The notes below the pieces were generated by a model, which was not told where the DNA came from, did not search any database, and saw only the letters and a list, made by a program, of their open reading frames with translations. From NCBI RefSeq assembly GCF_024752305.1, contig NZ_JANTHX010000003.1, positions 62,001 to 126,000 of the forward strand: a stretch of DNA of 64,000 nucleotides, in the 5' to 3' direction. Positions 1-8,973 of the stretch are shown here, piece after piece. Every line of letters starts with the position of its first letter. The first letter of the stretch is position 1. The position numbers were made by a program, and so were the translations under genes. The stretch comes from Protaetiibacter mangrovi. Its GTDB lineage: Bacteria; Actinomycetota; Actinomycetes; Actinomycetales; Microbacteriaceae.

Positions 1-475
1 CCACCTCGTAGAAGCTCTTGTTCTGCTTCACCTCGAAGCGCACGTCGTCGAAGATGAAGAACTCGGCCTCGGGGGCGAAGTACGCGGTGTCGGCGATGCC
101 GGTCGACTCGAGGTACTTCTCGGCCTTCTTGGCGACCTGACGCGGGTCGCGCGAGTAGATCTCGCCGTTGCGCGGGTTGTAGATGTCGAAGACGATCACG
201 AGGGTGCGCTCGGTGCGGAACGGGTCGACGAACGCCGTCGACACATCCGGGATGAGCTGCAGGTCGGACTCGTGGATCGACTGGAAGCCGCGGATCGACG
301 AACCGTCGAAGAGCTGCCCCACGGTGAAGAAGTCCTCATCCACGGTCGAGGCCGGGATGTTGAAGTGCTGCTGGATACCCGGCAGATCGGTGAAGCGGAT
401 GTCGAGGAACTTGACATCCGTGTCCTTGATGAACTTCAGCACCTCGGACGAGTCGCTGAACAGAGGCTTGGACAT
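1..475 (-). CDS. glnA: Glutamine synthetase, type I (N-terminal part, cut by window edge)
   Basis: Makes glutamine from glutamate, ammonia and ATP; the central cytoplasmic ammonium-assimilation enzyme. Only the first ~158 residues are inside the window; the gene continues beyond base 1. The visible protein begins [18 protein letters not shown] and carries FDGSSIRGF and the metal-binding [10 protein letters not shown] stretch, both typical of bacterial type I glutamine synthetase. The ATG at 475-473 is chosen because it gives the family's usual N-terminus. A GlnR-type box lies about 70 bases upstream (545-582), so nitrogen control is likely. In M. tuberculosis glnA1 also sits next to the RDD, DUF4191, lipA and lipB genes, as here. 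Confidence 0.97.
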   Translation of the reverse strand, partial: MSKPLFSDSSEVLKFIKDTDVKFLDIRFTDLPGIQQHFNIPASTVDEDFFTVGQLFDGSSIRGFQSIHESDLQLIPDVSTAFVDPFRTERTLVIVFDIYNPRNGEIYSRDPRQVAKKAEKYLESTGIADTAYFAPEAEFFIFDDVRFEVKQNKSFYEV

Positions 476-544
476 AGGGGATTACTCCAAGGGCGTGGAA
501 CGAGTCGGCTGCGGGTGCAGCCGTTGAGAGGCTATGGGGACGGG

Positions 545-582
545 ATTTCCCGACCATGACCGGTTTGTTTCCGGCATGTTAC
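545..582 (-). promoter_or_regulatory. GlnR-type nitrogen-control box upstream of glnA
   Basis: Read on the minus strand the elements are GTAAC, six bases, GAAAC, six bases, GTCAT, six bases, GAAAT. This matches the actinobacterial GlnR consensus gTnAC-n6-GaAAc repeated with n6 between the halves. It lies about 70 bases upstream of the glnA start. The same 38-base architecture occurs before amt at 48770-48807. Assignment to GlnR is inferred from the known consensus; no glnR gene is in the window. Confidence 0.75.
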
Positions 583-606
583 GCGGTGCTCCCTAGAGTG
601 GAAAGC

Positions 607-1029
607 GTGACCTCACCGGCCCCCGGACCCATCCCGAACCGCTGGCCGGGCGAACGTCTCGGCCTCCCGGAGGCGGGTCCGCGTTCCGTCGGCCGCCCGG
701 GGCGCCGGATCGTCGCGCTGCTCATCGACTGGGCGGTCGCGACGCTGCTGTCGTGGGCGTTCTTCCGCACCTCGCAGGGCACGGATCCGTTCGTGACGCT
801 GGGACTGTTCGCCGTGGAGCAGTACCTGTTCCTCCTCGTCGTCGGGGGGAGCCTGGGGCACCTGATCGTGCGGCTGCGCGTCGTGCCGCTCGGCGGAGGC
901 TATCTGGGCGTGTGGCGCCCCGCGGTGCGCACGGTGCTGCTGTGTCTGGCGATCCCGGCCCTCATCTGGGACCGCGATCAGCGCGGCCTGCACGACAAGG
1001 CCGCGGGAACCGTCCTCGTGCGCGTCTGA
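607..1029 (+). CDS. RDD family membrane protein
   Basis: Small integral membrane protein of about 140 residues. It has the RDD-family pattern: an Arg-rich start into a first helix (PGRRIVALLIDWAVATLL), a second and third hydrophobic stretch, and the typical ending IWDRDQRGLHDKAAGTVLV. Function of the family is not settled; some members are linked to ion transport. The GTG at 607 is preferred to an in-frame ATG at 556, because 556 falls inside the glnA GlnR box and the extra residues do not look like the family. The RDD-DUF4191-lipA-lipB order beside glnA matches mycobacteria. Divergent from glnA, so the two may share the control region. Confidence 0.88.
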   Translation: MTSPAPGPIPNRWPGERLGLPEAGPRSVGRPGRRIVALLIDWAVATLLSWAFFRTSQGTDPFVTLGLFAVEQYLFLLVVGGSLGHLIVRLRVVPLGGGYLGVWRPAVRTVLLCLAIPALIWDRDQRGLHDKAAGTVLVRV

Positions 1030-1038
1030 GTTGGCCTC

Positions 1039-1063
1039 GTCTACCCCCTTGCGGGGGGTAGAC
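1039..1063 (+). terminator. Hairpin terminator after the RDD gene
   Basis: Perfect 10-bp stem GTCTACCCCC / GGGGGTAGAC with a 5-base loop, starting 10 bases after the RDD stop codon. There is no T-run after it, which is common for actinobacterial terminators. Confidence 0.6.
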
Positions 1064-1132
1064 CGGGCGGAGCACACTGGCTCACGAGTCGAGGCGCACC
1101 CGATCGCCTCCGCGCGGTGAGCGAGGTGACGG

Positions 1133-2032
1133 GTGACGACGAGCGTCGGGCATCGGCTGCGGCCGATCGCGGTCGCGCCGCGGCCCCACGACGAGACGCA
1201 TCCGCTCCGGCGGATCGTGCTGGTGCTCGCGATCGCGGTCCTCGCGATCGGGGCGACCCCGCGGCCGGAGTCGGAAGGTGTGCTCGCGGCGATCCCGTCG
1301 GCGGTGGTCGCGCCCGCGACCGTCTCCCTGTCGCCGCAGATCTCCGCCGTGCGGGACGCCGCGACGGCGGCGCGTGCGGCGCTCACCGCATCGAGCGGTC
1401 GCGTGCTCGATCAGCACGCCCGATCCGGCCTCGGCACCGCCGTGCGAGCAGCCGACCAGTCGATCGCGGAGGCGGTCCGGGCAGCGGTGTGGGGTGGCGA
1501 CGTCGCCGGGTCCGCGGTGTCGCTCGAGGGCGTGCAGGCGCGGCTCCGCGCAGGGACCGCGGCGGTCGGCGACGCGGTCGGCGCCTGGGAGGCCGAACAG
1601 GCCCGGATCGCGGCCGAGAAGGAGGCGGCCCGCATCGCGGCGGAGGCCGCCGCCGCGCGCGCGACGCGGTCGGGCGGCGCGGCGAGGGCGGGCGGCGCGT
1701 TCGTCGAGACGATCTGGACCAGCGGCGGGCAGGCGCAGATCGACGCGTGCCGGGGGTCGGTGAACGTCGCGGAGATCGCTGGCTACCTGGGCGGCGCGTT
1801 CTACGCGGCCGAGCACTGGTCATGCGGGGGACGCGCGTGGGGCCGGGTCGGAGTCGGCTCGACCGTGCAGTTCCCCGGATACGGGACGTACCGGGTCGCA
1901 GGCATCGTCGGCGGGCTCGCCTACGGAGCGAACGCCTCCGCCGTGCCCGCGGGACATGCGGGCTACTACCAGACCTGCGTCGGCGGCAGCTCGTCGAACA
2001 TGACGGTGTGGCTGCTCGACCGGGTCGGCTGA
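1133..2032 (+). CDS. Membrane-anchored or exported protein with coiled coil and possible sortase-like C-terminal domain
   Basis: Not a family I can name with certainty. The 299-residue product has a positively charged N-terminus, one hydrophobic segment at about residues 26-40 (signal anchor or signal peptide), then an Ala/Glu/Arg-rich helical region (about 50-190) likely to form a coiled coil, and a compact C-terminal domain (about 200-299). That domain has AEHW (His228), a GYGTYRVAGIV strand and YYQTC (Cys282). This His...TC pattern recalls class E/D sortases (GH...YRV...TC), but the usual Arg after the Cys is not obvious. The start is GTG 1133 with a GAGGTGA-like site before it. The gene splits the otherwise conserved glnA-RDD-DUF4191-lipA block, so it looks like a lineage-specific insertion. 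Confidence 0.75.
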   Translation: MTTSVGHRLRPIAVAPRPHDETHPLRRIVLVLAIAVLAIGATPRPESEGVLAAIPSAVVAPATVSLSPQISAVRDAATAARAALTASSGRVLDQHARSGLGTAVRAADQSIAEAVRAAVWGGDVAGSAVSLEGVQARLRAGTAAVGDAVGAWEAEQARIAAEKEAARIAAEAAAARATRSGGAARAGGAFVETIWTSGGQAQIDACRGSVNVAEIAGYLGGAFYAAEHWSCGGRAWGRVGVGSTVQFPGYGTYRVAGIVGGLAYGANASAVPAGHAGYYQTCVGGSSSNMTVWLLDRVG

Positions 2033-2045
2033 GTCCGCCCGCGGG

Positions 2046-2747
2046 CTACCGGGGTCGGGGAGCCCGCATCCGCTGCGGGTCGATGCCGCCCGGGATCTTG
2101 AAGCCCTTCACCTTCGCGACCGACGTGAGTCGCTTGTCGACCTGCAGCACCTCGGCCTTGGTGAGCTTGCGCGGGAACTTGCCGAGCGCCGCCGAGATGC
2201 GGTGCAGGGGGACGGAGCCCTGGTCGGGTCCGACGTAGAGCACGTGCACCGGCACGTTCGGCAGCAGTCGCGAGACGGCGGCGCGCTCCTTGTCGAGCAT
2301 CGGCTGGGTGCGCGAGCGCGGGCCCTCGCCGATCAGCACGACGCCGGGCCGTCCCACCGCGCGGTAGACGGCGTCGCGCGTCTTGGCGCTGAAGGCGACG
2401 GGCTCCTCGCTGCCGACCCACGAGCGGCGCAGCCCGTTCTTGATGACGGCGCCGACCGCTCCTGGCTGCCCGCTGATCTGCGAGTAGGCGGCGCGCTCGG
2501 CGCGGCGCCCGAGCACGACCAGCACGAGCAGCGCTCCGAGCAGCACGCCCGTGACGATGATCAGGATCATCCCGATGACGTTCCCGCCGAAGAACGCCAC
2601 CGAGACGACGATCGAGACCGCGACGGGGACGAGGAACGAGAGGATGAGGTACCAGGTGATGCCGGGGTCCGAGCGGCGGGTCATCTGGAAGACCTGCCAC
2701 ATCTGCTTCAGGCGTCCGGGTTCCTTCTCGGGCGTGCTGCGTGCCAT
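2046..2747 (-). CDS. DUF4191 family membrane protein
   Basis: A 233-residue protein of unknown role, with two adjacent membrane segments (about residues 28-48 and 53-75) followed by a soluble basic region containing RRSWVGSEEPVAF and RVGR-like motifs typical of DUF4191. The ATG at 2747 is used; an ATG 42 bases further upstream would add an unlikely leader. Family members sit directly downstream of lipA in many actinobacteria, including M. tuberculosis Rv2219, suggesting a link to lipoate metabolism or to a shared operon only. It follows lipA on the same strand with a 66-base gap. Confidence 0.92.
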   Translation of the reverse strand: MARSTPEKEPGRLKQMWQVFQMTRRSDPGITWYLILSFLVPVAVSIVVSVAFFGGNVIGMILIIVTGVLLGALLVLVVLGRRAERAAYSQISGQPGAVGAVIKNGLRRSWVGSEEPVAFSAKTRDAVYRAVGRPGVVLIGEGPRSRTQPMLDKERAAVSRLLPNVPVHVLYVGPDQGSVPLHRISAALGKFPRKLTKAEVLQVDKRLTSVAKVKGFKIPGGIDPQRMRAPRPR

Positions 2748-2813
2748 GGGATCCAGCCTACGGTCTGTCAGGACACCGCCCTTCGCCACGCGACCAAATT
2801 CTTTGGTCGCTAC

Positions 2814-3803
2814 TCAGGACACCGCTTGTGCGAACCCGAGTTCGCTGTCGGCGAGATGCGCGAGCTCCTGCGGGATGTCGCGCCCCTTGGCGCGCATCGA
2901 CCGCGCCCACAGGCGGCCGGCGCGGTAGCTCGAGCGGACCAGCGGCCCGGCGAGCACGCCGAGGAAACCGAGCTGCTCGGCCTCCTCCTTGAACTCGACG
3001 AACTCCTCGGGACGCACCCAGCGCGCCACCGGCAGATGCCGGGGCGAGGGGCGCAGGTACTGGGTGACCGTGATGATGTCGCACCCGGCGTCGCGGAGGT
3101 CGCGCAGAGCCTCGCTCACCTCGTGCCTCTCCTCGCCCATCCCGAGGATCAGGTTCGACTTCGTGATGAGACCCGCGTCCCGGGCGGCGGTGATCACACC
3201 GAGCGAGCGGTCGTAGCGGAACGCCGGGCGGATCCGCTTGAAGATGCGGGGGACCGTTTCGACGTTGTGCGCGAAGACCTCGGGACGGCTCGCGAACACC
3301 TCGCCCAGCAACTCCGGGTCGCCGGAGAAGTCGGTCGCGAGGATCTCGACACCCGTGCCCGGGTTCGCCGCGTGGATCGCGCGGACCGTCTCGGCATGCA
3401 GCCAGGCGCCCTCGTCGGGGAGGTCGTCCCGCGCGACACCGGTGACCGTCGCGTAGCGCAACCCCATGCGCGCCACCGACTCCGCGACCCGACGCGGTTC
3501 GTCGGTGTCGTAGTCGGCGGGCTTGCCCGTGTCGATCTGGCAGAAGTCGCACCGGCGCGTGCACTGGCTCCCGCCGATCAGGAAGGTGGCCTCGCGGTCC
3601 TCCCAGCACTCGTAGATGTTCGGGCAGCCGGCCTCCTGGCAGACGGTGTGCAGCTCCTCGGACTTGACGAGGCTGTGCAGGGCCGTGTACTCGGGGCCCA
3701 TCTTCGCGCGCGTCTTGATCCACTCCGGCTTGCGTTCGATGGGTGTCTCGGCGTTGCGCACCTCGAGGCGCAGCAGCTTGCGCCCCTCGGGAGGGGCGGT
3801 CAT
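2814..3803 (-). CDS. lipA: Lipoyl synthase
   Basis: Radical-SAM enzyme that inserts two sulfur atoms into protein-bound octanoyl groups to make lipoyl cofactors. The 329-residue product has both required iron-sulfur motifs: the auxiliary cluster cysteines Cys55, Cys60 and Cys66 ([13 protein letters not shown]) and the radical-SAM CxxxCxxC at Cys81, Cys85 and Cys88 (CTRRCDFC). Length matches the family. The start ATG at 3803 overlaps the lipB stop by 4 bases (ATGA), so the two are translationally coupled. The main acceptor is probably the E2 subunit encoded nearby (sucB, 5953-7455). Confidence 0.98.
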   Translation of the reverse strand: MTAPPEGRKLLRLEVRNAETPIERKPEWIKTRAKMGPEYTALHSLVKSEELHTVCQEAGCPNIYECWEDREATFLIGGSQCTRRCDFCQIDTGKPADYDTDEPRRVAESVARMGLRYATVTGVARDDLPDEGAWLHAETVRAIHAANPGTGVEILATDFSGDPELLGEVFASRPEVFAHNVETVPRIFKRIRPAFRYDRSLGVITAARDAGLITKSNLILGMGEERHEVSEALRDLRDAGCDIITVTQYLRPSPRHLPVARWVRPEEFVEFKEEAEQLGFLGVLAGPLVRSSYRAGRLWARSMRAKGRDIPQELAHLADSELGFAQAVS

Positions 3804-4459
3804 GCCGGGACCGCCGTGTGCCGGAGACTCCCCGTCAGGGCGTCTTCGAAGCGCGCGACGACGCGGGGCGCGATCTCGCTCGGCGTGACCGTCCGCCCCA
3901 GCTCCCGGCTGATGGTCGTCACCCCGGCGTCCCGGATGCCGCACGGGATGATCGCGCGATACGGTTCGAGGTCGTTGCTGCAGTTGAGCGCGAAGCCGTG
4001 CATCGTGGTGCCGTCCGCCACCCGGATGCCGATGGCGGCGATCTTGTCGGCGGGGGATCCCGCGCGGGGGATCCACACGCCGCTGCGACCCTCGATGCGG
4101 GTGCTCGCGACGCCGAGGTCCTCGAGCAGGTCGATGAGCAGCTGCTCCAGCCTGCGCACGTAGGCGACGACGTCGATCGGATCGGCCAGTCGCAGGATCG
4201 GGTAGCCCACCAGCTGCCCGGGGCCGTGCCAGGTGATCTTGCCGCCCCGGTCGACATCGATGACGGGGGTTCCGTCGACCGGCCGCTCGTGCGGCTCGGT
4301 CCGCTTCCCGGCGGTGTAGACGGGCGGGTGCTCCAGCAGGAGCACGGTATCGGGCGCCCGGCCGCTCGCGACGTCGGCGTGCACGGCACGCTGGCGTTCG
4401 AGGGCCGTCGAATACGACACGGAGTTGGCGCTTAGCCCCGCGTCGACGTAGTCGACCAC
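3800..4459 (-). CDS. lipB: Octanoyltransferase LipB
   Basis: Transfers octanoyl from acyl carrier protein to lipoyl domains, the first step of lipoate synthesis; LipA acts next. The 219-residue product shows the family's [18 protein letters not shown] motif, the catalytic Lys139 ([10 protein letters not shown]) and the nucleophilic Cys173 (IIPCGI). The start is GTG at 4459. First gene of a lipB-lipA-(DUF4191) unit; divergent from the pseudokinase gene at 4568. Confidence 0.97.
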   Translation of the reverse strand: MVDYVDAGLSANSVSYSTALERQRAVHADVASGRAPDTVLLLEHPPVYTAGKRTEPHERPVDGTPVIDVDRGGKITWHGPGQLVGYPILRLADPIDVVAYVRRLEQLLIDLLEDLGVASTRIEGRSGVWIPRAGSPADKIAAIGIRVADGTTMHGFALNCSNDLEPYRAIIPCGIRDAGVTTISRELGRTVTPSEIAPRVVARFEDALTGSLRHTAVPA

Positions 4460-4567
4460 CGCCCCAGCCTATCGGCTCCGGTCCTCCCGGACCGGACGGA
4501 CGGGCGTCCGCACCCAGATCCCGTCGGGCCGGGGCTCGCGCGGCGACCGCCGGGTGATCCTCGGGGC

Positions 4568-5956
4568 ATGGCGAGCGACGACCCGCACCCCGGCATCCGC
4601 ATCGTGCGGCCGCTCGCGCGTGATGCGCACCGCGAGAGCATGCTCGTGCAGGTCGAGGGGGAGTCGGGCGGGCCGGCCGTCCTGGTGCGTCCGCTCGACG
4701 CCCTGGGGTCGAAGCGCTGCCTGCGTGAGATCGCCGGCCTCCACCGGGCGCACGGCTCGGGTCTGGTCGCTCTGGTGGACGTGCTCGACGACGGGTTCGG
4801 TCCGGCGCTCCTGCGCTCCCATGTCGCCGGACCGACGTTGGCGGCAGCCCTCGCCGAGCGGGAACGCTGGGCGGCGGGGGAGGCCGTCTCGGCACTGCAC
4901 CCGGTCGTCGGGGCGGTGTCGCGCATGCACGCGAGCGGGGTCGCCCACGGGACGCTCGATGCCCGCTGCATCGTGCTCGGTCAGGAGGGCGCGGTGGTGG
5001 CGAGCGTCGCCGCCGCCGTGTTGTTCGCGCCCGGCTCCTCGGCAGCCGTGCTCGATCGCTCGGAGCACGTGGCGCGCGATCGCGCCGCGCTCCGAGGTCT
5101 CGCCCGCGAGGTGCTCGGTCGGGTCGCGGGCGCGCGGGCGGAGGCCGCCGCCGAGCTGATCGCCGTCGTCGACGGGATCGCCGACCGCGACCTCCTGGCC
5201 ACGCTCGCGGAGGGGTTGGCGGAACTCGCAGCACCGGTGCCGTATCGCCCGCCGTCCGTGTCGGCCGTGGCCGCGTCGGCGTCGGCGCGCATCGTGCCGA
5301 TCCGGCTCTCGACCGCGGAGGGCGCTGCGTCCGGCGATCCTGCGCACGACGACGCCGCACCGGTCGATGCGGGGCAGGCGCCGTCCGTCGCGCGCCTCCA
5401 GAGGGTGCTGTCGCGGCTGGCGCACACGGTCGCGGGGCTGCCGCCGCTTCGCCGTCGGCTCGCGGTCGGAGCCGCCGCGGCCGTCGCGGCGGCCTCCCTG
5501 ATGCTCGTGCTGACCCCGACCGGGCACCGCGCGCCCATCGCCGGAGGGTCGACGCCGGCCCCCATCGCGCCGGTCACGGACGCATCCGCCCGTGAGGAGG
5601 GGGACGAGCGCGTCGGGGCACGCGCCGCGGCGCTGCAGGGCGACGATCCGCTCGCCGCGTTGGCGGTGCTGCTGGACCGCCGCGACGAGTGCTTCGCGAC
5701 GCTGTCCGTGCTGTGCCTCGACGAGGTGGATCAGACCGGTTCGGCGGCTCTCGCCGCCGACCGGCAGGCTGTCGCGGCGCTCCGGGCAGGGGAGGAGGCG
5801 TCGTCGCACTCCGTCGACGCGGCAGGCGCCCGAGTCGTCGAGCGGCTCGGCGACGGAGCGCTCGTCGAACTCGGCCCCGAGACCGCTCCGGCCTCGCTCC
5901 TCATGATGAGGAGCGAGGCCGGATGGAGGATCCGCGACTGGATCGCGCGGGGCTAG
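4568..5956 (+). CDS. Membrane-anchored pseudokinase-like protein
   Basis: The 462-residue product has an N-terminal region (about 1-240) laid out like a Ser/Thr kinase lobe pair: a REIAGLHR helix with a conserved-type Glu, a hinge-like [15 protein letters not shown], and [18 protein letters not shown] where the catalytic loop belongs. HRD is replaced by AHG and there is no DFG, so catalysis is unlikely. A linker is followed by one membrane helix (about 297-316, [18 protein letters not shown]) and a ~145-residue outer domain with two close cysteines ([10 protein letters not shown]). The topology resembles actinobacterial PknB-type receptors with a dead kinase. Partners and ligand are unknown. 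It lies between lipB and sucB, and its stop codon overlaps the sucB stop (CTAG, 5953-5956). Confidence 0.75.
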   Translation: MASDDPHPGIRIVRPLARDAHRESMLVQVEGESGGPAVLVRPLDALGSKRCLREIAGLHRAHGSGLVALVDVLDDGFGPALLRSHVAGPTLAAALAERERWAAGEAVSALHPVVGAVSRMHASGVAHGTLDARCIVLGQEGAVVASVAAAVLFAPGSSAAVLDRSEHVARDRAALRGLAREVLGRVAGARAEAAAELIAVVDGIADRDLLATLAEGLAELAAPVPYRPPSVSAVAASASARIVPIRLSTAEGAASGDPAHDDAAPVDAGQAPSVARLQRVLSRLAHTVAGLPPLRRRLAVGAAAAVAAASLMLVLTPTGHRAPIAGGSTPAPIAPVTDASAREEGDERVGARAAALQGDDPLAALAVLLDRRDECFATLSVLCLDEVDQTGSAALAADRQAVAALRAGEEASSHSVDAAGARVVERLGDGALVELGPETAPASLLMMRSEAGWRIRDWIARG

Positions 5957-7455
5957 ATTCCGAGCGAACCCTGGAAGTCGCCGCCCTCGAGGCGTGCCTT
6001 CACGGCGCCCAGGAAGCGGGCGGCGTCGGCACCGTCGATGATGCGGTGGTCGTACGACAGCGCCAGGTACACGGTCGACCGGATGGCGATCGCATCGCTG
6101 CCGCCCTCGCTGATCACGACGGGCCGCTTCACGACGACGCCCGTGCCGAGGATCGCGACCTGCGGCAGGAACACCACGGGGGTGTCGAACAGCGCACCGC
6201 GCGAACCGGTGTTGGTGAGCGTGAAGGTGCCGCCGGCGAGCTCGTCGGGCTTCAGGCGGTTGTCGCGCGTGCGCTCGGCGAGGTCGGCGATCTCCTTGGC
6301 GAGGCCGGCGATGTCGAGGTCGCCCGCGTTGCGGATCACCGGCGTGAGCAGTCCGCGCTCGGTGTCGACCGCGATCGAGAGGTTCTCGGTCTCGGGATAG
6401 ACGATGTTGTCGCCGTCGACGGTCGCGTTGATGATCGGGAAGCTGCGGAGAGCCTCGGCGGCCGCGAGCGCGAAGAACGGCATGAACGACAGCTTCGTGC
6501 CGGTCTTCGCCAGGAAGTCGGCCTTCACCGCGTCGCGCAGTGCGGCGACCTTCGTCACGTCGACCTCGACGACCGTGGTGAGCTGGGCCGTGGAGTTCAT
6601 CGAGACGACCGCGCGCTCGGCCACGACCTTGCGCAGGCGCGTCATCGGAACGGTCGTGCCGCGCAGCGGGGAGGCCTCGGCGGTCGCCGCGGGGGCGGGT
6701 GCCGCCTCGGCGGCCGGCGCGGCGGTGGGAGTCGCCTCGGCCGAGACCGCGTCGAGCACATCCTGCTTGCGGATGCGACCGCCGACGCCGGTGCCGGTGA
6801 CCTCGTCGAGCACGACGCCCTTCTCGTTCGCGAGCTTGCGGACGATGGGGGTCACGTAGCCGGCGTGGGCGCCGCTCGGCACCTCGGCGGGTGCTGCCGC
6901 CGCCGGGGCCGGGGCCTCCGGCGCGGGGGCCGCAGCCGGTGCCTCGGTGGCGGGAGTCGGCGCGGGTTCCGGGGATGCGGCGGCGGCCTGCTCGGCGGCC
7001 GCGGCGGTCTCCGTCTCGGGTGCCGGGGCGGCCTCCGCGGGAGCCGGAGCAGCGCTCTGCTCGGCGGGGGCGGGAGCCTCGACCGGAGCGGGAGCCTCGA
7101 CCGGAGCGGGCGCCTCGGCGGGCGCCGGTGCCTCGACGGGCGCGGCGGCCGGTGCCTCAGCGGGTGCCGCAGGGGCCTCCTCCGCGGGTGCGGCGGGAGC
7201 GGCGTCACCACCGCCCGAGCCGTCGCCGATGCGCACGAGCGGTGCACCGACCTCGACGGTCTCGTCCTCGGCGACCAGGATCTCCTCGATCACCCCCGCG
7301 ACCGGGGACGGGATCTCGGTGTCGACCTTGTCGGTCGAGACCTCGAGCAGAGGCTCGTCGACCTCCACGCGGTCGCCGACCTTCTTCAGCCAGCGGGTCA
7401 CCGTACCTTCCGTGACGCTCTCGCCGAGCGCCGGGAGGCTGACGGATTCGCTCAT
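5953..7455 (-). CDS. sucB: Dihydrolipoamide acyltransferase, E2 of 2-oxoacid dehydrogenase complex
   Basis: Carries acyl groups on a swinging lipoyl arm and transfers them to CoA in the pyruvate/2-oxoglutarate dehydrogenase complex. Domain order: one lipoyl domain (about 1-80) with the lipoylated Lys43 in STDKVDTE; a long Ala/Pro/Glu linker (about 80-190); a peripheral-subunit-binding domain ([13 protein letters not shown]...[10 protein letters not shown], about 198-235); and the acyltransferase domain ending in the catalytic [15 protein letters not shown]. Actinobacteria often use one E2 for both complexes, so succinyl versus acetyl specificity cannot be decided here. No E1 gene is in the window. 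RBS AGGAG precedes ATG 7455. The lpdA gene lies directly upstream on the same strand. Confidence 0.95.
   Translation of the reverse strand: MSESVSLPALGESVTEGTVTRWLKKVGDRVEVDEPLLEVSTDKVDTEIPSPVAGVIEEILVAEDETVEVGAPLVRIGDGSGGGDAAPAAPAEEAPAAPAEAPAAAPVEAPAPAEAPAPVEAPAPVEAPAPAEQSAAPAPAEAAPAPETETAAAAEQAAAASPEPAPTPATEAPAAAPAPEAPAPAAAAPAEVPSGAHAGYVTPIVRKLANEKGVVLDEVTGTGVGGRIRKQDVLDAVSAEATPTAAPAAEAAPAPAATAEASPLRGTTVPMTRLRKVVAERAVVSMNSTAQLTTVVEVDVTKVAALRDAVKADFLAKTGTKLSFMPFFALAAAEALRSFPIINATVDGDNIVYPETENLSIAVDTERGLLTPVIRNAGDLDIAGLAKEIADLAERTRDNRLKPDELAGGTFTLTNTGSRGALFDTPVVFLPQVAILGTGVVVKRPVVISEGGSDAIAIRSTVYLALSYDHRIIDGADAARFLGAVKARLEGGDFQGSLGI
7076..7147. repeat. 18-bp tandem repeats in the E2 linker
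   Basis: About four 18-base units, each beginning gcctcg; the first two (7076-7093 and 7094-7111) differ at one base and the next two are diverged. They encode the repeating [12 protein letters not shown] linker between the lipoyl and subunit-binding domains. The linker length is therefore likely to vary between strains by slippage. Confidence 0.8.
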
Positions 7456-7504
7456 CGGTGATGCTCCTTATTCAGCCGTGTCGTTCTAGCTTATGCCGCC
7501 GCGC

Positions 7505-8875
7505 TCAGACGTGGAGGGGCTTGCCCGCGAGCGCCAGGAAGGTCTCGCCGAGGGCCTCGTTCTGAGTGGGGTGGGCGTGGATGTAGGGGGCGATGTCGTC
7601 GGGGTACGCCTCCCAGTCGACGACGAGCTGCGCCTCGCCGATCAGCTCGCCGACGCGCGCGCCGATCATGTGCACGCCGACGACCGGGCCGTCGTTGACC
7701 CGGATCGCCTTGATGATGCCCGAGGTGCCGATGATGTGGCTCTTGCCGTTGCCGGCGAGGTTGTACTCGAACGCGGTGATGTTCTCGGCCCCGTACTTCT
7801 CCGCGGCCTTGGCCTCGGTCAGACCGACCGACGCGACCTCGGGGTCGGAGTAGGTGACCTTCGGGATGTTGACGTCGTCGACGGTGATCGGGTCGAGACC
7901 CGCGAGCACCTCGGCGACGAAGATGCCCTGCTGGAATCCGCGGTGGGCGAGCTGGAGGCCGGGCACGATGTCGCCGACGGCGTACACGCCCGGCACCGTG
8001 GTCTGCAGCTTGTCGTCGACGACGACGAAGCCGCGGTCGAGCTGCACGCCGGCCTCCTCGTAGCCGAGGTTGGCCGTGAGCGGGCCGCGACCGACGGCCA
8101 CGAGCAGGATGTCGGCCTCGACGGTCTCGCCGTTCTCGAGGGTCACGACGACCCCGGACTCGTTCTGGGTCACGCCCGAGAAGCGCACGCCGAGCTTGAA
8201 GTCGATGCCGCGGCGGCGGAAGGCGCGCTCGAAGTGCTTCGAGATGGCCTCGTCCTCGTTGGGCACCAGGTGGGGGAGCGCCTCGATGATGGTGACGTCG
8301 GCGCCCCAGCTCTTCCAGACGCTCGAGAACTCGACGCCGATGACGCCACCGCCGAGCACGGCGACCTTCTTCGGCACGAAGTCGAGGGCGAGAGCCTGCT
8401 CGGAGGTGATGACGCGTCCGCCGATCTCGAGACCGGGGAGGGTGCGCGAGTAGGAGCCGGTCGCGAGGATGACGTTCGTGCCGGTGATCGTCTGGTCGCC
8501 GACCTGGACGGTGGTCGGCGAGGTGAGACGCCCGGTGCCCTCGATCGTCGTGATGCCGCGCCCCTTGAGGTGCGCCTGCAGGCCCTTGTACTTGCCCGCG
8601 ACGATCCCCTCGCGGTACGCGGTCACCGCGGCGATGTCGATGCCGCCGAACTGGGTGGTGACGCCGTACTTCGCGGATTCGCGCGAGACGTCGGCCACCT
8701 CGGCGGAGTGCAGGAGGGCCTTGGTCGGGATGCAGCCGACGTGCAGGCAGGTGCCGCCGACCTTGTCCTTCTCGATGAGGGCCACGGACTTGCCGAGCTG
8801 GGCGTATCGCAGGGCCGCGGCGTAGCCGCCGCTTCCCGCTCCCAGGACGACGAGGTCGAAGTTCTGCTCGGACAC
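7505..8875 (-). CDS. lpdA: Dihydrolipoyl dehydrogenase (E3)
   Basis: FAD enzyme that re-oxidises the dihydrolipoyl group of E2 with NAD+. The 456-residue product has the N-terminal FAD motif LGAGSGGYAAALRYAQLG, the redox pair Cys43/Cys48 (GGTCLHVGCIPTKALL), the NAD motif AVLGGGVIGVEF, and the C-terminal His-Glu pair in HAHPTQNEALGE. The start is GTG 8875, with AAGGGAG about 10 bases upstream. It sits 49 bases upstream of sucB on the same strand, so the two are probably co-transcribed. Confidence 0.97.
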   Translation of the reverse strand: MSEQNFDLVVLGAGSGGYAAALRYAQLGKSVALIEKDKVGGTCLHVGCIPTKALLHSAEVADVSRESAKYGVTTQFGGIDIAAVTAYREGIVAGKYKGLQAHLKGRGITTIEGTGRLTSPTTVQVGDQTITGTNVILATGSYSRTLPGLEIGGRVITSEQALALDFVPKKVAVLGGGVIGVEFSSVWKSWGADVTIIEALPHLVPNEDEAISKHFERAFRRRGIDFKLGVRFSGVTQNESGVVVTLENGETVEADILLVAVGRGPLTANLGYEEAGVQLDRGFVVVDDKLQTTVPGVYAVGDIVPGLQLAHRGFQQGIFVAEVLAGLDPITVDDVNIPKVTYSDPEVASVGLTEAKAAEKYGAENITAFEYNLAGNGKSHIIGTSGIIKAIRVNDGPVVGVHMIGARVGELIGEAQLVVDWEAYPDDIAPYIHAHPTQNEALGETFLALAGKPLHV

Positions 8876-8903
8876 CGGAGAAACTCCCTTGCGCTTCACG
8901 TGT

Positions 8904-8949
8904 CTTGCCCTCGCGTCATCGGTGGTGTCGCGAGGAGGGGAAGGGCAAG
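8904..8949 (-). other. Nested inverted repeats between pepA and lpdA
   Basis: Two overlapping stems can form: CCTCGCG (8909-8915) with CGCGAGG (8929-8935), and CTTGCCC (8904-8910) with GGGCAAG (8943-8949). It may be the pepA terminator or a leader structure before lpdA, whose start is 29 bases further on. No T-run is present. Confidence 0.45.
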
Positions 8950-8973
8950 GCGTTCCTTGCCGTGACGACCCTA

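Noticed and set aside
556-606. ATG 556 as the start of the RDD protein
   Set aside because: It lies within an element of the glnA GlnR box and adds residues unlike the family; GTG 607 fits better.
3804-5360. An extended N-terminus for lipA reaching to 5360
   Set aside because: It would run through lipB and the pseudokinase gene; the family start at 3803 overlaps lipB by ATGA and gives the right length.
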